The notes beneath the pieces were generated by a model. That model did no database searches and was not told where the DNA came from. It worked only from the letters and a program-made list of their open reading frames with translations. 24,657 bases of DNA from a virus. The stretch lies in the IMG/VR virus record IMGVR_UViG_3300048672_000491, positions 1-24,657 of that record; one strand, 5' to 3'. Shown here in pieces: positions 12,415 through 19,099 of the stretch (position 1 is the stretch's first letter; each line of letters begins with the position of its first letter). Made by a program: the position numbers and the translations under genes.

Positions 12415-14160
12415 ATGATGCAAAAATTAGCAAAACCTGTCATTTCTAATCGTGGCGTAGCAATACGCTATCGAAAAGCTATTGACCGTGAAATACAGGC
12501 AATGCTGGATTCTTTGGAATATTGGTTACAAGCGGCATACCGAAAAGCACCTCCACTGATTGCGCAAGATGCAAGTCCAGTGCAAATCGTTAAAAAGATT
12601 TTCGCTCGGTTAGCTAAGTATTGGCTAGACCGCTTTAACACCAAAGCCGATGAAATCGCAAATTATCACGTTGGCAGAATGTTCCAAACATCGGATAAAT
12701 CACTACAACAATCTTTGAAAGATGCGGGCTGGGCTGTCGATTTTAAGATGACCAAAGAAATGAAGGACGCACTCAACGCAAGTATGGCGGAAAACGTGGG
12801 ATTGATTAAATCGATACCTGCTCAGCTATTGCCACAAGTTGAGGGTATCGTGATGCGGTCGTATAGCTCAGGGCGTGACCTATCAACGATGGTTGATGAC
12901 ATTAGAGCATTGCACCCAGTCTCACAAAGACGCGCCGCATTGATAGCACGCGATCAATCCAACAAAGCGAATGCTGTCGTTAATCGTACCCGCTGTTTAG
13001 AGCTTGGAATAACTGAAGCTAAATGGATGCACTCCAGCGCAGGAAAGAAACCACGCGCAAGCCACGTTAAAGCACATGGCACGGTGTTCGATATTGCTAG
13101 AGGTTGCAAGATTGATGGTGATTACATACAGCCAGGCGAACTTATTAATTGCTTGCCAGATTATTCACCAATTGAGTTCTTTCCAGACTGTAGGAAGTTT
13201 TTTAAGCGTAGTTTTACTGGTGAATTGACCAGACTTGTTACGGGCATGGGTTCGACTATCGAAGCGACTGGAAATCACCCCGTGCTTACGCAACGCGGAT
13301 GGATTGCTATTAAGGATGTTAATTTGGCTGATTATGTAGTCAAAATCAGAGACCAACAAATCAATCGACATGAATTTAACAACCAACAAAGTGTACCCAG
13401 CATTGGTAAGATATTCGAGGCGTTGTCTATAATATTCGGTATTGAGGTGATAGCTCCCGCTTCTATAGCTCAATTCCACGGCGACGCTACCAATAACGAA
13501 GTCGATATTATAACCGTGCAATGCTTTTTGCCAGATGAAATCAATATTATTGAGTTGCAACAATTCTTTAAATTCTTTTTCACCAGTGCCGATCATTTGC
13601 TCATAAGCGAGACCGAACTGGATACCATTAGCGCGTTTAATTTTTTCGTTAGCAGGTCTTGTAACGCCCCTGACAGCATCATTAGCAGCTTTACAACGTT
13701 TCTGTTTTTGGTCAAAAGGCATTTGAGCCATGCTGACGATGTTGGCAGCGGAGCTATTGCGCAACTCAACGCCCTCTTGTTTGAGTCGGTGTGTAATAAC
13801 ATTTCTAGCTACTTGGTATTTTTTGGCAAGGAACAGCACACTAAGTCCATCGATATATTCAGCAGCGATAATTTTGTTAGGAAGTTCTATTCTTGTTTTC
13901 TTTTTGCTTTTAAGCGGGATAATAAGCCCACGTTGTTTGATATAAGTGCTGATGACATTACGACCAAAACCAACAACGGCGGCGGCATCCTTGAGGGTGT
14001 ACCCATCGGTGAATATGAGCTTGACCGCGTTATCAATATCAGTAGTAGTGATTTTTCTGGACATGTTTATAATCTCGAGAATAAATTAAATTGGTATTCT
14101 GTAAACAATATTATAACACACAATTGCCGATGTACATCACGCGCCATTTTACCAATATGA
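12415..14160 (+). CDS. Mu gpF-like head morphogenesis protein, interrupted by an intein
   Basis: A minor head protein needed for procapsid assembly. The 581-residue precursor is 245 residues of N-extein, a 325-residue intein and 11 of C-extein. The N-extein has the gpF-like C-terminal region: RRAALIARDQSNKANA, KWMHSSAGKKPRASHVKAHG, then GCKIDGDYIQPGELIN. After splicing it would join to CRCTSRAILPI, restoring the family's PGE-x-INCRC motif, so the mature protein is 256 residues. Start ATG 12415 is preferred to TTG 12361, which precedes the -10 box; ATG 12418 is also possible. The stop overlaps the next start (ATGA), so ribosomes must cross the whole intein to couple to the next gene. Confidence 0.92.
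   Translation: MMQKLAKPVISNRGVAIRYRKAIDREIQAMLDSLEYWLQAAYRKAPPLIAQDASPVQIVKKIFARLAKYWLDRFNTKADEIANYHVGRMFQTSDKSLQQSLKDAGWAVDFKMTKEMKDALNASMAENVGLIKSIPAQLLPQVEGIVMRSYSSGRDLSTMVDDIRALHPVSQRRAALIARDQSNKANAVVNRTRCLELGITEAKWMHSSAGKKPRASHVKAHGTVFDIARGCKIDGDYIQPGELINCLPDYSPIEFFPDCRKFFKRSFTGELTRLVTGMGSTIEATGNHPVLTQRGWIAIKDVNLADYVVKIRDQQINRHEFNNQQSVPSIGKIFEALSIIFGIEVIAPASIAQFHGDATNNEVDIITVQCFLPDEINIIELQQFFKFFFTSADHLLISETELDTISAFNFFVSRSCNAPDSIISSFTTFLFLVKRHLSHADDVGSGAIAQLNALLFESVCNNISSYLVFFGKEQHTKSIDIFSSDNFVRKFYSCFLFAFKRDNKPTLFDISADDITTKTNNGGGILEGVPIGEYELDRVINISSSDFSGHVYNLENKLNWYSVNNIITHNCRCTSRAILPI
13165..14064 (-). CDS. Antisense Vsr/EDxHD-like putative homing endonuclease nested in the intein
   Basis: A 299-residue protein on the strand opposite the intein, in exact codon register (its residue n faces intein residue 306-n). 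Two helix-turn-helix-like repeats are visible: about 9-46 (TLKDAAAVVGFGRNVISTYI) and 63-99 (LSVLFLAKKYQVARNVITHRL). A nuclease core follows: GYNIDFVIGSVAVELSY with D188 and E197, H206, then YYRQRLEYLTNAGYTLLVVK (211-230), the layout of Vsr-like and EDxHD homing nucleases. The tail has RNKSGQF (275-281). Its ATG faces intein His305 (block F); its stop faces Ser6 (block A). The protein reads like a real one, unlike other antisense ORFs here. Function as the intein's homing enzyme is inference. Confidence 0.82.
   Translation of the reverse strand: MSRKITTTDIDNAVKLIFTDGYTLKDAAAVVGFGRNVISTYIKQRGLIIPLKSKKKTRIELPNKIIAAEYIDGLSVLFLAKKYQVARNVITHRLKQEGVELRNSSAANIVSMAQMPFDQKQKRCKAANDAVRGVTRPANEKIKRANGIQFGLAYEQMIGTGEKEFKELLQLNNIDFIWQKALHGYNIDFVIGSVAVELSYRSGSYHLNTEYYRQRLEYLTNAGYTLLVVKFMSIDLLVSDFDYIISQINILNSNPSALRKHGVISSRFDSRTHARNKSGQFTSKTTLKKLPTVWKELNW
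14110..14118 (-). promoter_or_regulatory. Putative minus-strand extended -10 promoter for the nested nuclease
   Basis: On the minus strand 14118 to 14110 reads TGTTATAAT, a perfect TGn plus TATAAT extended -10. RNA would start near 14103, about 39 bases before the nuclease ATG (14064). CGAGA lies ahead of that ATG at ribosome-site distance. No -35 close to consensus is seen. On the sense strand these bases encode the intein's last residues (I-I-T). Confidence 0.45.
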
Positions 14161-15380
14161 AACCAGAAACCTTTAACTTTGCATTAGACAAATCAGGACG
14201 CACGATTGATGCAGATGGACGTTTGCACGTTGCAAAATCTCACATCACGAAAGCCGCAATTAATCCGTACTACGGTAAAGAAATCCCGAACCATGATGAA
14301 CTCGGATTAGAACCAGACAAAATCTATCAACTTTTTCGTGATCCAGAAGAACTAAAAAAAGCAGCTTCAACATTCGCAAGATTGCCAATTCTCAGAAAGC
14401 ACATACCCGTGACTGTTGATGACCCACAACCTGATTTAGTTATCGGGGCGGTTGGTTCTGACGTGAGCTTTAACGCGCCTTATGTTGATGCTGACTTGGT
14501 GATATGGGACGCTGAAGCAATCGCGGGTATTGAGACCAAGGATGTACAGGAATTATCGTGCGGGTATCGATATGTGCCAGTGATGACAGCAGGTGAATAT
14601 CAAGGCAAACATTACGACGGCATCATGACAGAGATACGCGGCAATCACGTTGCCCTTGTTGAAGTTGGACGTGCAGGTAGTGACATAGTAGTAGGTGATG
14701 AAAACCCTTTTAAAACAGGAAAAACAATGAAAAAACGAGACAAAATTAAAAAGGTTTTGCTGGCTCAGGACGCGGACATCCCCGTTGCTGTGTTAGACAA
14801 AATACTTGATGACATCATCGGTGTTAAAGATGATGCTGTTGAAGATACCGAACACAACCCAGACCCCACAGAGCCAAACATTGGTGCAGTTGGCGATGGT
14901 TCACCAGCGGACAAAATCCGTGAATTGCTAGCTGGAAAAGTTGAAGCTGATATTATCGAGCAAATCTGCGCACTGGCTACACCTGAAGTTTCTGAGGACG
15001 AATGCCCAGATAAACAAGCCGAAGACGAAGACGACAAGGACACGCCGCCAATGAAAAAAGAAGAAGTTAAAGCGGCAATGGACGCAGCGATTAATGCGGG
15101 TATTGCTAAAGAACGAGCTAACATGAAAGCAGCAAACAAAGCGCGGTTAGATGTGCGTGCAGTGGTTGGCGATGTGTTGGCGATAGATTCTGCCGAAGAA
15201 ATCTATAGCTTTGCGCTTGACCAAATGGGTGTAAGTCACAAGGGCGTAAAAGAGCCAGCGGCATTAAAGGCAATCTTTGACGCGGCGAACATGGCACAAA
15301 CGGGTAAACCAGCGGTTATTGCGCAGGACAGCGCAGCGGCTAAACAGTTTCCAGATTTAAACAGATTCCAACGAGGTTAA
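14157..15380 (+). CDS. DUF2213 protein, probable head protease with scaffold-like tail, 407 aa
   Basis: Start at ATG 14157, overlapping the head gene's stop. The N-terminal 180 residues are DUF2213: a PETFNFALDKSGRTIDADGRL start, LRKHIPV (79-85), DVQELSCGYRYV (129-140) and GNHVALVEVGRAGSD (162-176). H82 and S134 in ELSCGY are placed like the His and Ser of prohead proteases (S78/U35 type), so a maturation protease is likely but not proved. From about 215 the protein is acidic and helical (KKEEVKAAMDAAINAGIAKERAN), like an internal scaffold. A protease-scaffold fusion just ahead of the capsid genes fits head assembly. Confidence 0.8.
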   Translation: MKPETFNFALDKSGRTIDADGRLHVAKSHITKAAINPYYGKEIPNHDELGLEPDKIYQLFRDPEELKKAASTFARLPILRKHIPVTVDDPQPDLVIGAVGSDVSFNAPYVDADLVIWDAEAIAGIETKDVQELSCGYRYVPVMTAGEYQGKHYDGIMTEIRGNHVALVEVGRAGSDIVVGDENPFKTGKTMKKRDKIKKVLLAQDADIPVAVLDKILDDIIGVKDDAVEDTEHNPDPTEPNIGAVGDGSPADKIRELLAGKVEADIIEQICALATPEVSEDECPDKQAEDEDDKDTPPMKKEEVKAAMDAAINAGIAKERANMKAANKARLDVRAVVGDVLAIDSAEEIYSFALDQMGVSHKGVKEPAALKAIFDAANMAQTGKPAVIAQDSAAAKQFPDLNRFQRG

Positions 15381-15384
15381 TAAG

Positions 15385-16509
15385 ATGGGATTTCAAACGC
15401 AAGTAAATTTACAGCAAGCTCCAGCGGTAGAAGGTGATTTTTCCTCAGCAAATCCCCGCGCGGTTGTCTTGTCTCCAGAAGCGGGTTTTGTTGCCGGATT
15501 TGATGGTGCAACTATTGGTCGTTTTGGCTGGATTGGCGTTGACGGCGTAACCGTTGAAAACGTGGGTATTGCTCCAGCAGCCCCGAACGGGTTTATCCAT
15601 CGTGAACAACAAGGCTTGATTACTCAATATTTGGGCGAAAGCTCTATGGTCATTCCGCAAGGATTACCCGTCATTTTGCACAATCAAGGCGATTTTTGGG
15701 TAAAGAATGCGGGTTCAGGTACTACAGCAATTGGCGAGAGTGTTTACGCTGATTACGGTACAGGTCAAGCGGCTAACGCGATTCAATCAGGCGCAAGTGT
15801 TACCGCGTCAATGGGTTCGACGAATACGGCGGCTTTAGGTGCGACTTTTACGGCATCCGCTGATACTGATGCAACGCGGTTGGTTGTTACAGCGGTTACA
15901 GGCTTAATCAGTGTTGGTGATTTTGTCAGTGGTACTGGTATTACGGCGGGTACGACCATCACTAGCCAAGTGAGCGGTACTACAGGTGGCGCAGGGACTT
16001 ATCAATTAAGCGCAAGCAACACCGCAAGCACCGCAACTGTTACCGCGTTTGGTAAAGTCGTAAAAACCACATCAACCACTGGCTTAATTAGTATTGGTGA
16101 AACTATTAGTGGCGGCGCAGGTTTTCCAGTTGGCGCGACCGTAGTTAGCCAAACAAGTGGTACAACAGGCGGTGCTGGTGTTTATGTACTTAGCGCTGCG
16201 GGTTCTGCTTATACGGCTTCGACTACAGGCGTGACCACTTTTGGTAACGTGCTAAACGTAACGGCTATTGGTTCAGGCGAGTTAGAAGTCGGTGATCCAG
16301 TTAGCGGTTCAGGCGTTACCGCAAATTCCGCTATTGCTTCACAAGTTAGTGGTACGGTTGGCGGCATCGGTGTTTATACACTGACATTGCCAGCCACGGC
16401 TTACGCGGCATCTACAACTGTTACAGCGGTTGGCGGGGTAGTTACATCTTGGAAATTCGCTTCTGTTGCTGCAACTGGCGAATTAGCAAAAATCACATCA
16501 TGGGGTTAA
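15385..16509 (+). CDS. Head decoration/structural cement-like protein with three repeated modules, 374 aa
   Basis: The first 130 residues (PAVEGDFSSANPRAVVLSPE, GATIGRFGWIG, then VILHNQGDFWVKNAGSGTTAIGE) match small capsid decoration proteins that sit just before the major capsid gene. From about 166 to 348 come three copies of a 55-60-residue module with the pattern G-x-(I/L)-x-V/I-G-x-x-(V/I)-S-G, then T-x-I-x-S-Q-x-S-G-T-x-G-G-x-G-x-Y-x-L. GAGG (15373-15376) is the ribosome site. The modules would project from the head surface. The decoration call is inferred from position and pattern. Confidence 0.8.
   Translation: MGFQTQVNLQQAPAVEGDFSSANPRAVVLSPEAGFVAGFDGATIGRFGWIGVDGVTVENVGIAPAAPNGFIHREQQGLITQYLGESSMVIPQGLPVILHNQGDFWVKNAGSGTTAIGESVYADYGTGQAANAIQSGASVTASMGSTNTAALGATFTASADTDATRLVVTAVTGLISVGDFVSGTGITAGTTITSQVSGTTGGAGTYQLSASNTASTATVTAFGKVVKTTSTTGLISIGETISGGAGFPVGATVVSQTSGTTGGAGVYVLSAAGSAYTASTTGVTTFGNVLNVTAIGSGELEVGDPVSGSGVTANSAIASQVSGTVGGIGVYTLTLPATAYAASTTVTAVGGVVTSWKFASVAATGELAKITSWG
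15880..16428 (+). repeat. Three tandem copies of a Gly/Ser/Thr-rich surface module
   Basis: Copies at residues about 166-222, 228-285 and 289-348 of the decoration protein. They share SGTTGGAGTYQLSAS, SGTTGGAGVYVLSAA and SGTVGGIGVYTLTLP. DNA identity between copies is only partial, so the duplications are not recent. A fourth, diverged copy is in the neck protein (19321-19473). Confidence 0.75.
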
Positions 16510-17555
16510 TGATGAATCCACAATTTAGAAATCTAGCAGATAGAGCTGGCATTCATTTCATGGGTGTACAACCAGACTTTCAGCAAAAAGGCGTAATGTT
16601 ACGTCACGACCACAAAGGCGGTTTCGCGTGTGACGCACAGCCTACTTTGATTACACAATCGAACAGTGGCATCCCCGCGTTTTTATCAACCTACATTGAC
16701 CCTGCATTAATTGAAGTGCTTGTCGCACCGATGAAAGCGGCTGAAATCGTAGGCAGTGAAACCAAAAAAGGCGATTGGACAACCAAAACGGCAATGTTTC
16801 CTATCGTTGAATCAACTGGTGAAACAACCGCTTATGGTGATTACAGTGAAAATGGCAATGCAGGTGCAAACGTCAACTTTCCGCAACGCCAATCTTTCCA
16901 CTACCAAGTCATGACCCAATGGGGTGAATTGGAATTGGAAAACGCAGGTTTAGCGCGTATTGACTGGGCGAACCGCTTGAATATTGCCAGTGCTTTAACA
17001 CTCAGCAAGTACCAAAACAAAACCTACTTTTTTGGTGTTGAGAACCTTGAAAACTACGGTCTATTAAACGACCCTGCTTTAAGTGCGGCGATTACCCCGA
17101 CTACTAAAACAGCGGGCGGTACAGGTTGGGAAAATGCAACGGCAGCCGAAGTTATCAAAGACATCAATAAGCTGTTTAAACAGGTGCAAACGCAAGCCAA
17201 AGGTGTAGTTGATAGAAGCTCAAAATTAACCTTGGCAATGTCTCCATTGAGTGACGCGACAGGTTTAACCAAAGTGTCTGATTTCAATGTATCAGTGGGC
17301 GACCAGATTAAAAAACTGTATCCAAACCTGACGGTTGAAGTCGCGCCTGAATACACAACAGCAGCGGGTGAATTTGTACAGATGATTGCAGAAGCGGGCG
17401 ACGGTCAACAAACAGCGACTACTGCGTTCACTGAAAAGTTACGCGCTCATGCAATTGTGGTTGGTGCATCTTCTTTTAAACAGAAGAAATCGCAAGGCAC
17501 ATGGGGAAGTATCATATTTCGCCCGTGGGCAATTTCGTCAATGTTGGGAATTTAG
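16509..17555 (+). CDS. Major capsid protein, DUF2184 type, 348 aa
   Basis: Main shell protein, HK97 fold. ATG 16509 gives a TAATG overlap with the decoration gene; ATG 16500 and 16512 are also in frame. Residues about 50-120 (TQSNSGIPAFLSTYIDPALIEV, then AAEIVGSETKKGDWTTKTAMFPIVE) and QSFHYQVMTQWGELELENAG are the DUF2184 N-terminal and E-loop region. The ending (TWGSIIFRPWAISSMLGI) is typical. Its place after DUF2213 and a decoration protein and before connectors is standard. Complete. Confidence 0.92.
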   Translation: MMNPQFRNLADRAGIHFMGVQPDFQQKGVMLRHDHKGGFACDAQPTLITQSNSGIPAFLSTYIDPALIEVLVAPMKAAEIVGSETKKGDWTTKTAMFPIVESTGETTAYGDYSENGNAGANVNFPQRQSFHYQVMTQWGELELENAGLARIDWANRLNIASALTLSKYQNKTYFFGVENLENYGLLNDPALSAAITPTTKTAGGTGWENATAAEVIKDINKLFKQVQTQAKGVVDRSSKLTLAMSPLSDATGLTKVSDFNVSVGDQIKKLYPNLTVEVAPEYTTAAGEFVQMIAEAGDGQQTATTAFTEKLRAHAIVVGASSFKQKKSQGTWGSIIFRPWAISSMLGI

Positions 17556-17605
17556 TCCGTTCTTGATTGGATGGATAACATATTTAACTTAACTGGATAT
17601 ATAAC

Positions 17606-17917
17606 ATGGCAAAAACTGTAACGATTGGCTGTAAATTGCCGAACGGCATTGTGTTAGAAATTGGTGAACAGCAGGTAGAAATCGATGGACTGAATAAATC
17701 TGTTATCATCGGCGCAACACATGTAACAACCGTTGTTGATGCGGATTTTTGGGCGGCTTGGAAAGCTAAAAACGCTACGTTTTCGGCATTAAAAAGCGGT
17801 GCAATCTTTGAAGCATCTAATGCGAATGAAGCGGCGGCAATTGTAAAAGATACGGGTAAAACTGGGCTTGAGCCTATGCCGCAAAAAACCAAAGATATTG
17901 AAAAGGCGGTTGCGTAA
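17606..17917 (+). CDS. Conserved phage protein after the capsid gene, 103 aa
   Basis: No named function that I know. The N-terminal half is beta-rich (TVTIGCKLPNGIVLEIGEQQVEIDG), then ADFWAAWKAKNATFSALKSGAIFE, a pattern I have seen in small proteins between capsid and connector genes of phages with this layout. The C-terminus is helical and acidic. It starts after a 50-base gap and ends directly against the DUF4054 gene (TAA, ATG). A minor head role is likely from its position. Confidence 0.65.
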   Translation: MAKTVTIGCKLPNGIVLEIGEQQVEIDGLNKSVIIGATHVTTVVDADFWAAWKAKNATFSALKSGAIFEASNANEAAAIVKDTGKTGLEPMPQKTKDIEKAVA

Positions 17918-18313
17918 ATGACAGCCGTTGTTTTTTCTCCAAGTGCTTTTAAAGTCAGATACCCTGAGTTCTCAGCGGTTGATGATGTACGGTTATCAGC
18001 ATTTTTTGATGAAGCGACGCTGTATTTATCTAACACTGACAAACCAGTGAAAGACGTTGTTAAACGAGCAATGCTTTTTAATATGCTAGTAGCGCACATT
18101 GCAACGCTTGGCGGTGTATTGGCTAGCAATAGCCCTGCACCTGTCGGGCGTGTCGCTTCGGCTGGGCAAGGTTCTGTAAACGTATCGACTGAGTATATGC
18201 AACCAGGTTCTTATGCGTGGTTTGTACAAACTCAGTATGGCGCGGCTTTCTGGCAGGCTACGGTGAAATATCGTAGCTTTCGTTATTACCCATGCCCTAC
18301 GGTGGTTACATGA
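17918..18313 (+). CDS. DUF4054 head-tail connector protein, 131 aa
   Basis: The start (FSPSAFKVRYPEFSAVDDVRL, then FFDEATLYLSN) and the helix VKRAMLFNMLVAHIATLGG, followed by PVGRVASAGQGSVNVSTEY and YGAAFWQATVKYRSFRYYP, are the DUF4054 signature. The family is an adaptor between portal and neck, similar in role to HK97 gp6. ATGA overlap with the next gene. Complete. Confidence 0.88.
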   Translation: MTAVVFSPSAFKVRYPEFSAVDDVRLSAFFDEATLYLSNTDKPVKDVVKRAMLFNMLVAHIATLGGVLASNSPAPVGRVASAGQGSVNVSTEYMQPGSYAWFVQTQYGAAFWQATVKYRSFRYYPCPTVVT

Positions 18314-18735
18314 GCGGTCTATCAGCACGGTTAGAAGAGATCATGAAACGGCTAGAAAGCAAAACGCTAGTTGTGGGATTCATGAGTAATGCGACCTATC
18401 CAGACGGTACGAGCGTTGCAGTCGTAGCTGCTAATAATGAGTACGGCAATCAGAAACAGGTTGCCCGTCCTTTTTTTCGGCAAATGGTAGCAAAAGAATC
18501 ACCCACATGGGCTGGTAAGATTGGCAATGCTTTGATAGCCTCGAATTATGATTCTGACAGAGCATTAGGCATGGTCGGTGAAGACGTGAAAGGCGCGTTA
18601 CAGGAAAGCATCACAGAATTTATGCAACCAGAATTAATGCCGTCAACGATAGCACAAAAGGGTTTTAGTAAACCGCTGATTGATACAGGTCACATGCTCA
18701 ACTCCGTAGCCTACGAGATCCGCGAACATGATTGA
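18310..18735 (+). CDS. HK97 gp10-like tail completion protein, 141 aa
   Basis: ATG 18310 is chosen for the ATGA overlap; ATG 18292 is possible. KTLVVGFMSNATYPDGTSVA, NNEYGNQKQVARPFFRQMV, then a long helix region and GFSKPLIDTGHMLNSVAYEI are the pattern of gp10-like neck proteins: start strand, P-x-R-P-F-F-R helix and the L-I-D-T-G-x-M ending. The protein sits at the head-tail junction. It overlaps the next gene by 8 bases. Confidence 0.82.
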   Translation: MSGLSARLEEIMKRLESKTLVVGFMSNATYPDGTSVAVVAANNEYGNQKQVARPFFRQMVAKESPTWAGKIGNALIASNYDSDRALGMVGEDVKGALQESITEFMQPELMPSTIAQKGFSKPLIDTGHMLNSVAYEIREHD

Positions 18736-19099
18736 CTTGTTTAACGTAGCGCGTAGCCAAGCATCTGTCATTAATGCCCCTGTGCTGGTAACAATAAAAC
18801 GGTCTACAGGTTACACAACTAATGGCGATGGTTCACGCGTACCAAGTTATACGACTATCACAGGCATAAAAGCCGATGTACAGCCAATGACTAATCAAGA
18901 CTTGCATCAAGTCGAGGGTTTGAATATGGGGGGCGAAAAGTCTGCTATGTATTTAAGCGGTGAATTGTTGGGCGTGTTGCGTGCAGATCAAACAGGTGGC
19001 GATATTGTTGAGTTTCCAGACGGTAAAAAGTATCTGGTCGTTTTGGTGCTTGAGCAATGGAATAATTGGGTAAAAGTCGCAGTGGTTAGGCAATTATGA
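18728..19099 (+). CDS. Head-closure (stopper) protein, 123 aa
   Basis: A beta-barrel-like protein: VLVTIKRSTGYTTNGDGSRVP, then ITGIKADVQPMTNQDLHQVEG, YLSGELLGVLRADQTGGDIVEF and DGKKYLVVLVLEQWNNWVKV. This matches the small head-completion proteins encoded between gp10-like and neck-terminator genes. It should close the portal channel until the tail binds. Identification comes from pattern and position. Confidence 0.72.
   Translation: MIDLFNVARSQASVINAPVLVTIKRSTGYTTNGDGSRVPSYTTITGIKADVQPMTNQDLHQVEGLNMGGEKSAMYLSGELLGVLRADQTGGDIVEFPDGKKYLVVLVLEQWNNWVKVAVVRQL

Larger units (their letters stand above)
13150..14124 (+). mobile_element. Intein in the head morphogenesis gene
   Basis: A protein-splicing element of 325 residues. 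Block A starts with Cys1 (CLPDYSPIEFF) and continues TGELTRLVT. Block B is TGNHPVLT with T40 and H43, followed by RGWIAIKDV. Block F is GHVYNLENKLNWYSV (304-318), and block G ends IITHN with the penultimate His and terminal Asn, before Cys+1. All residues for class 1 splicing are present. Between residues about 66 and 303 no LAGLIDADG, HNH or GIY-YIG motif is seen on this strand; that DNA carries a gene on the opposite strand. The insertion point is the most conserved motif of the host protein, as expected for an intein. Confidence 0.93.

Noticed and set aside
13593-13945. Two extra short ORFs inside the intein in other frames (minus 13593-13802, plus 13730-13945)
   Set aside because: Both lie in frames other than the intein and the nested nuclease and show no domain; they are by-products of the open DNA there.
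17584-18129. 181-codon minus-strand ORF opposite connector genes
   Set aside because: Low-complexity Ser/Ala/Thr content, no motif, and opposite two well-supported genes (17606 and DUF4054).
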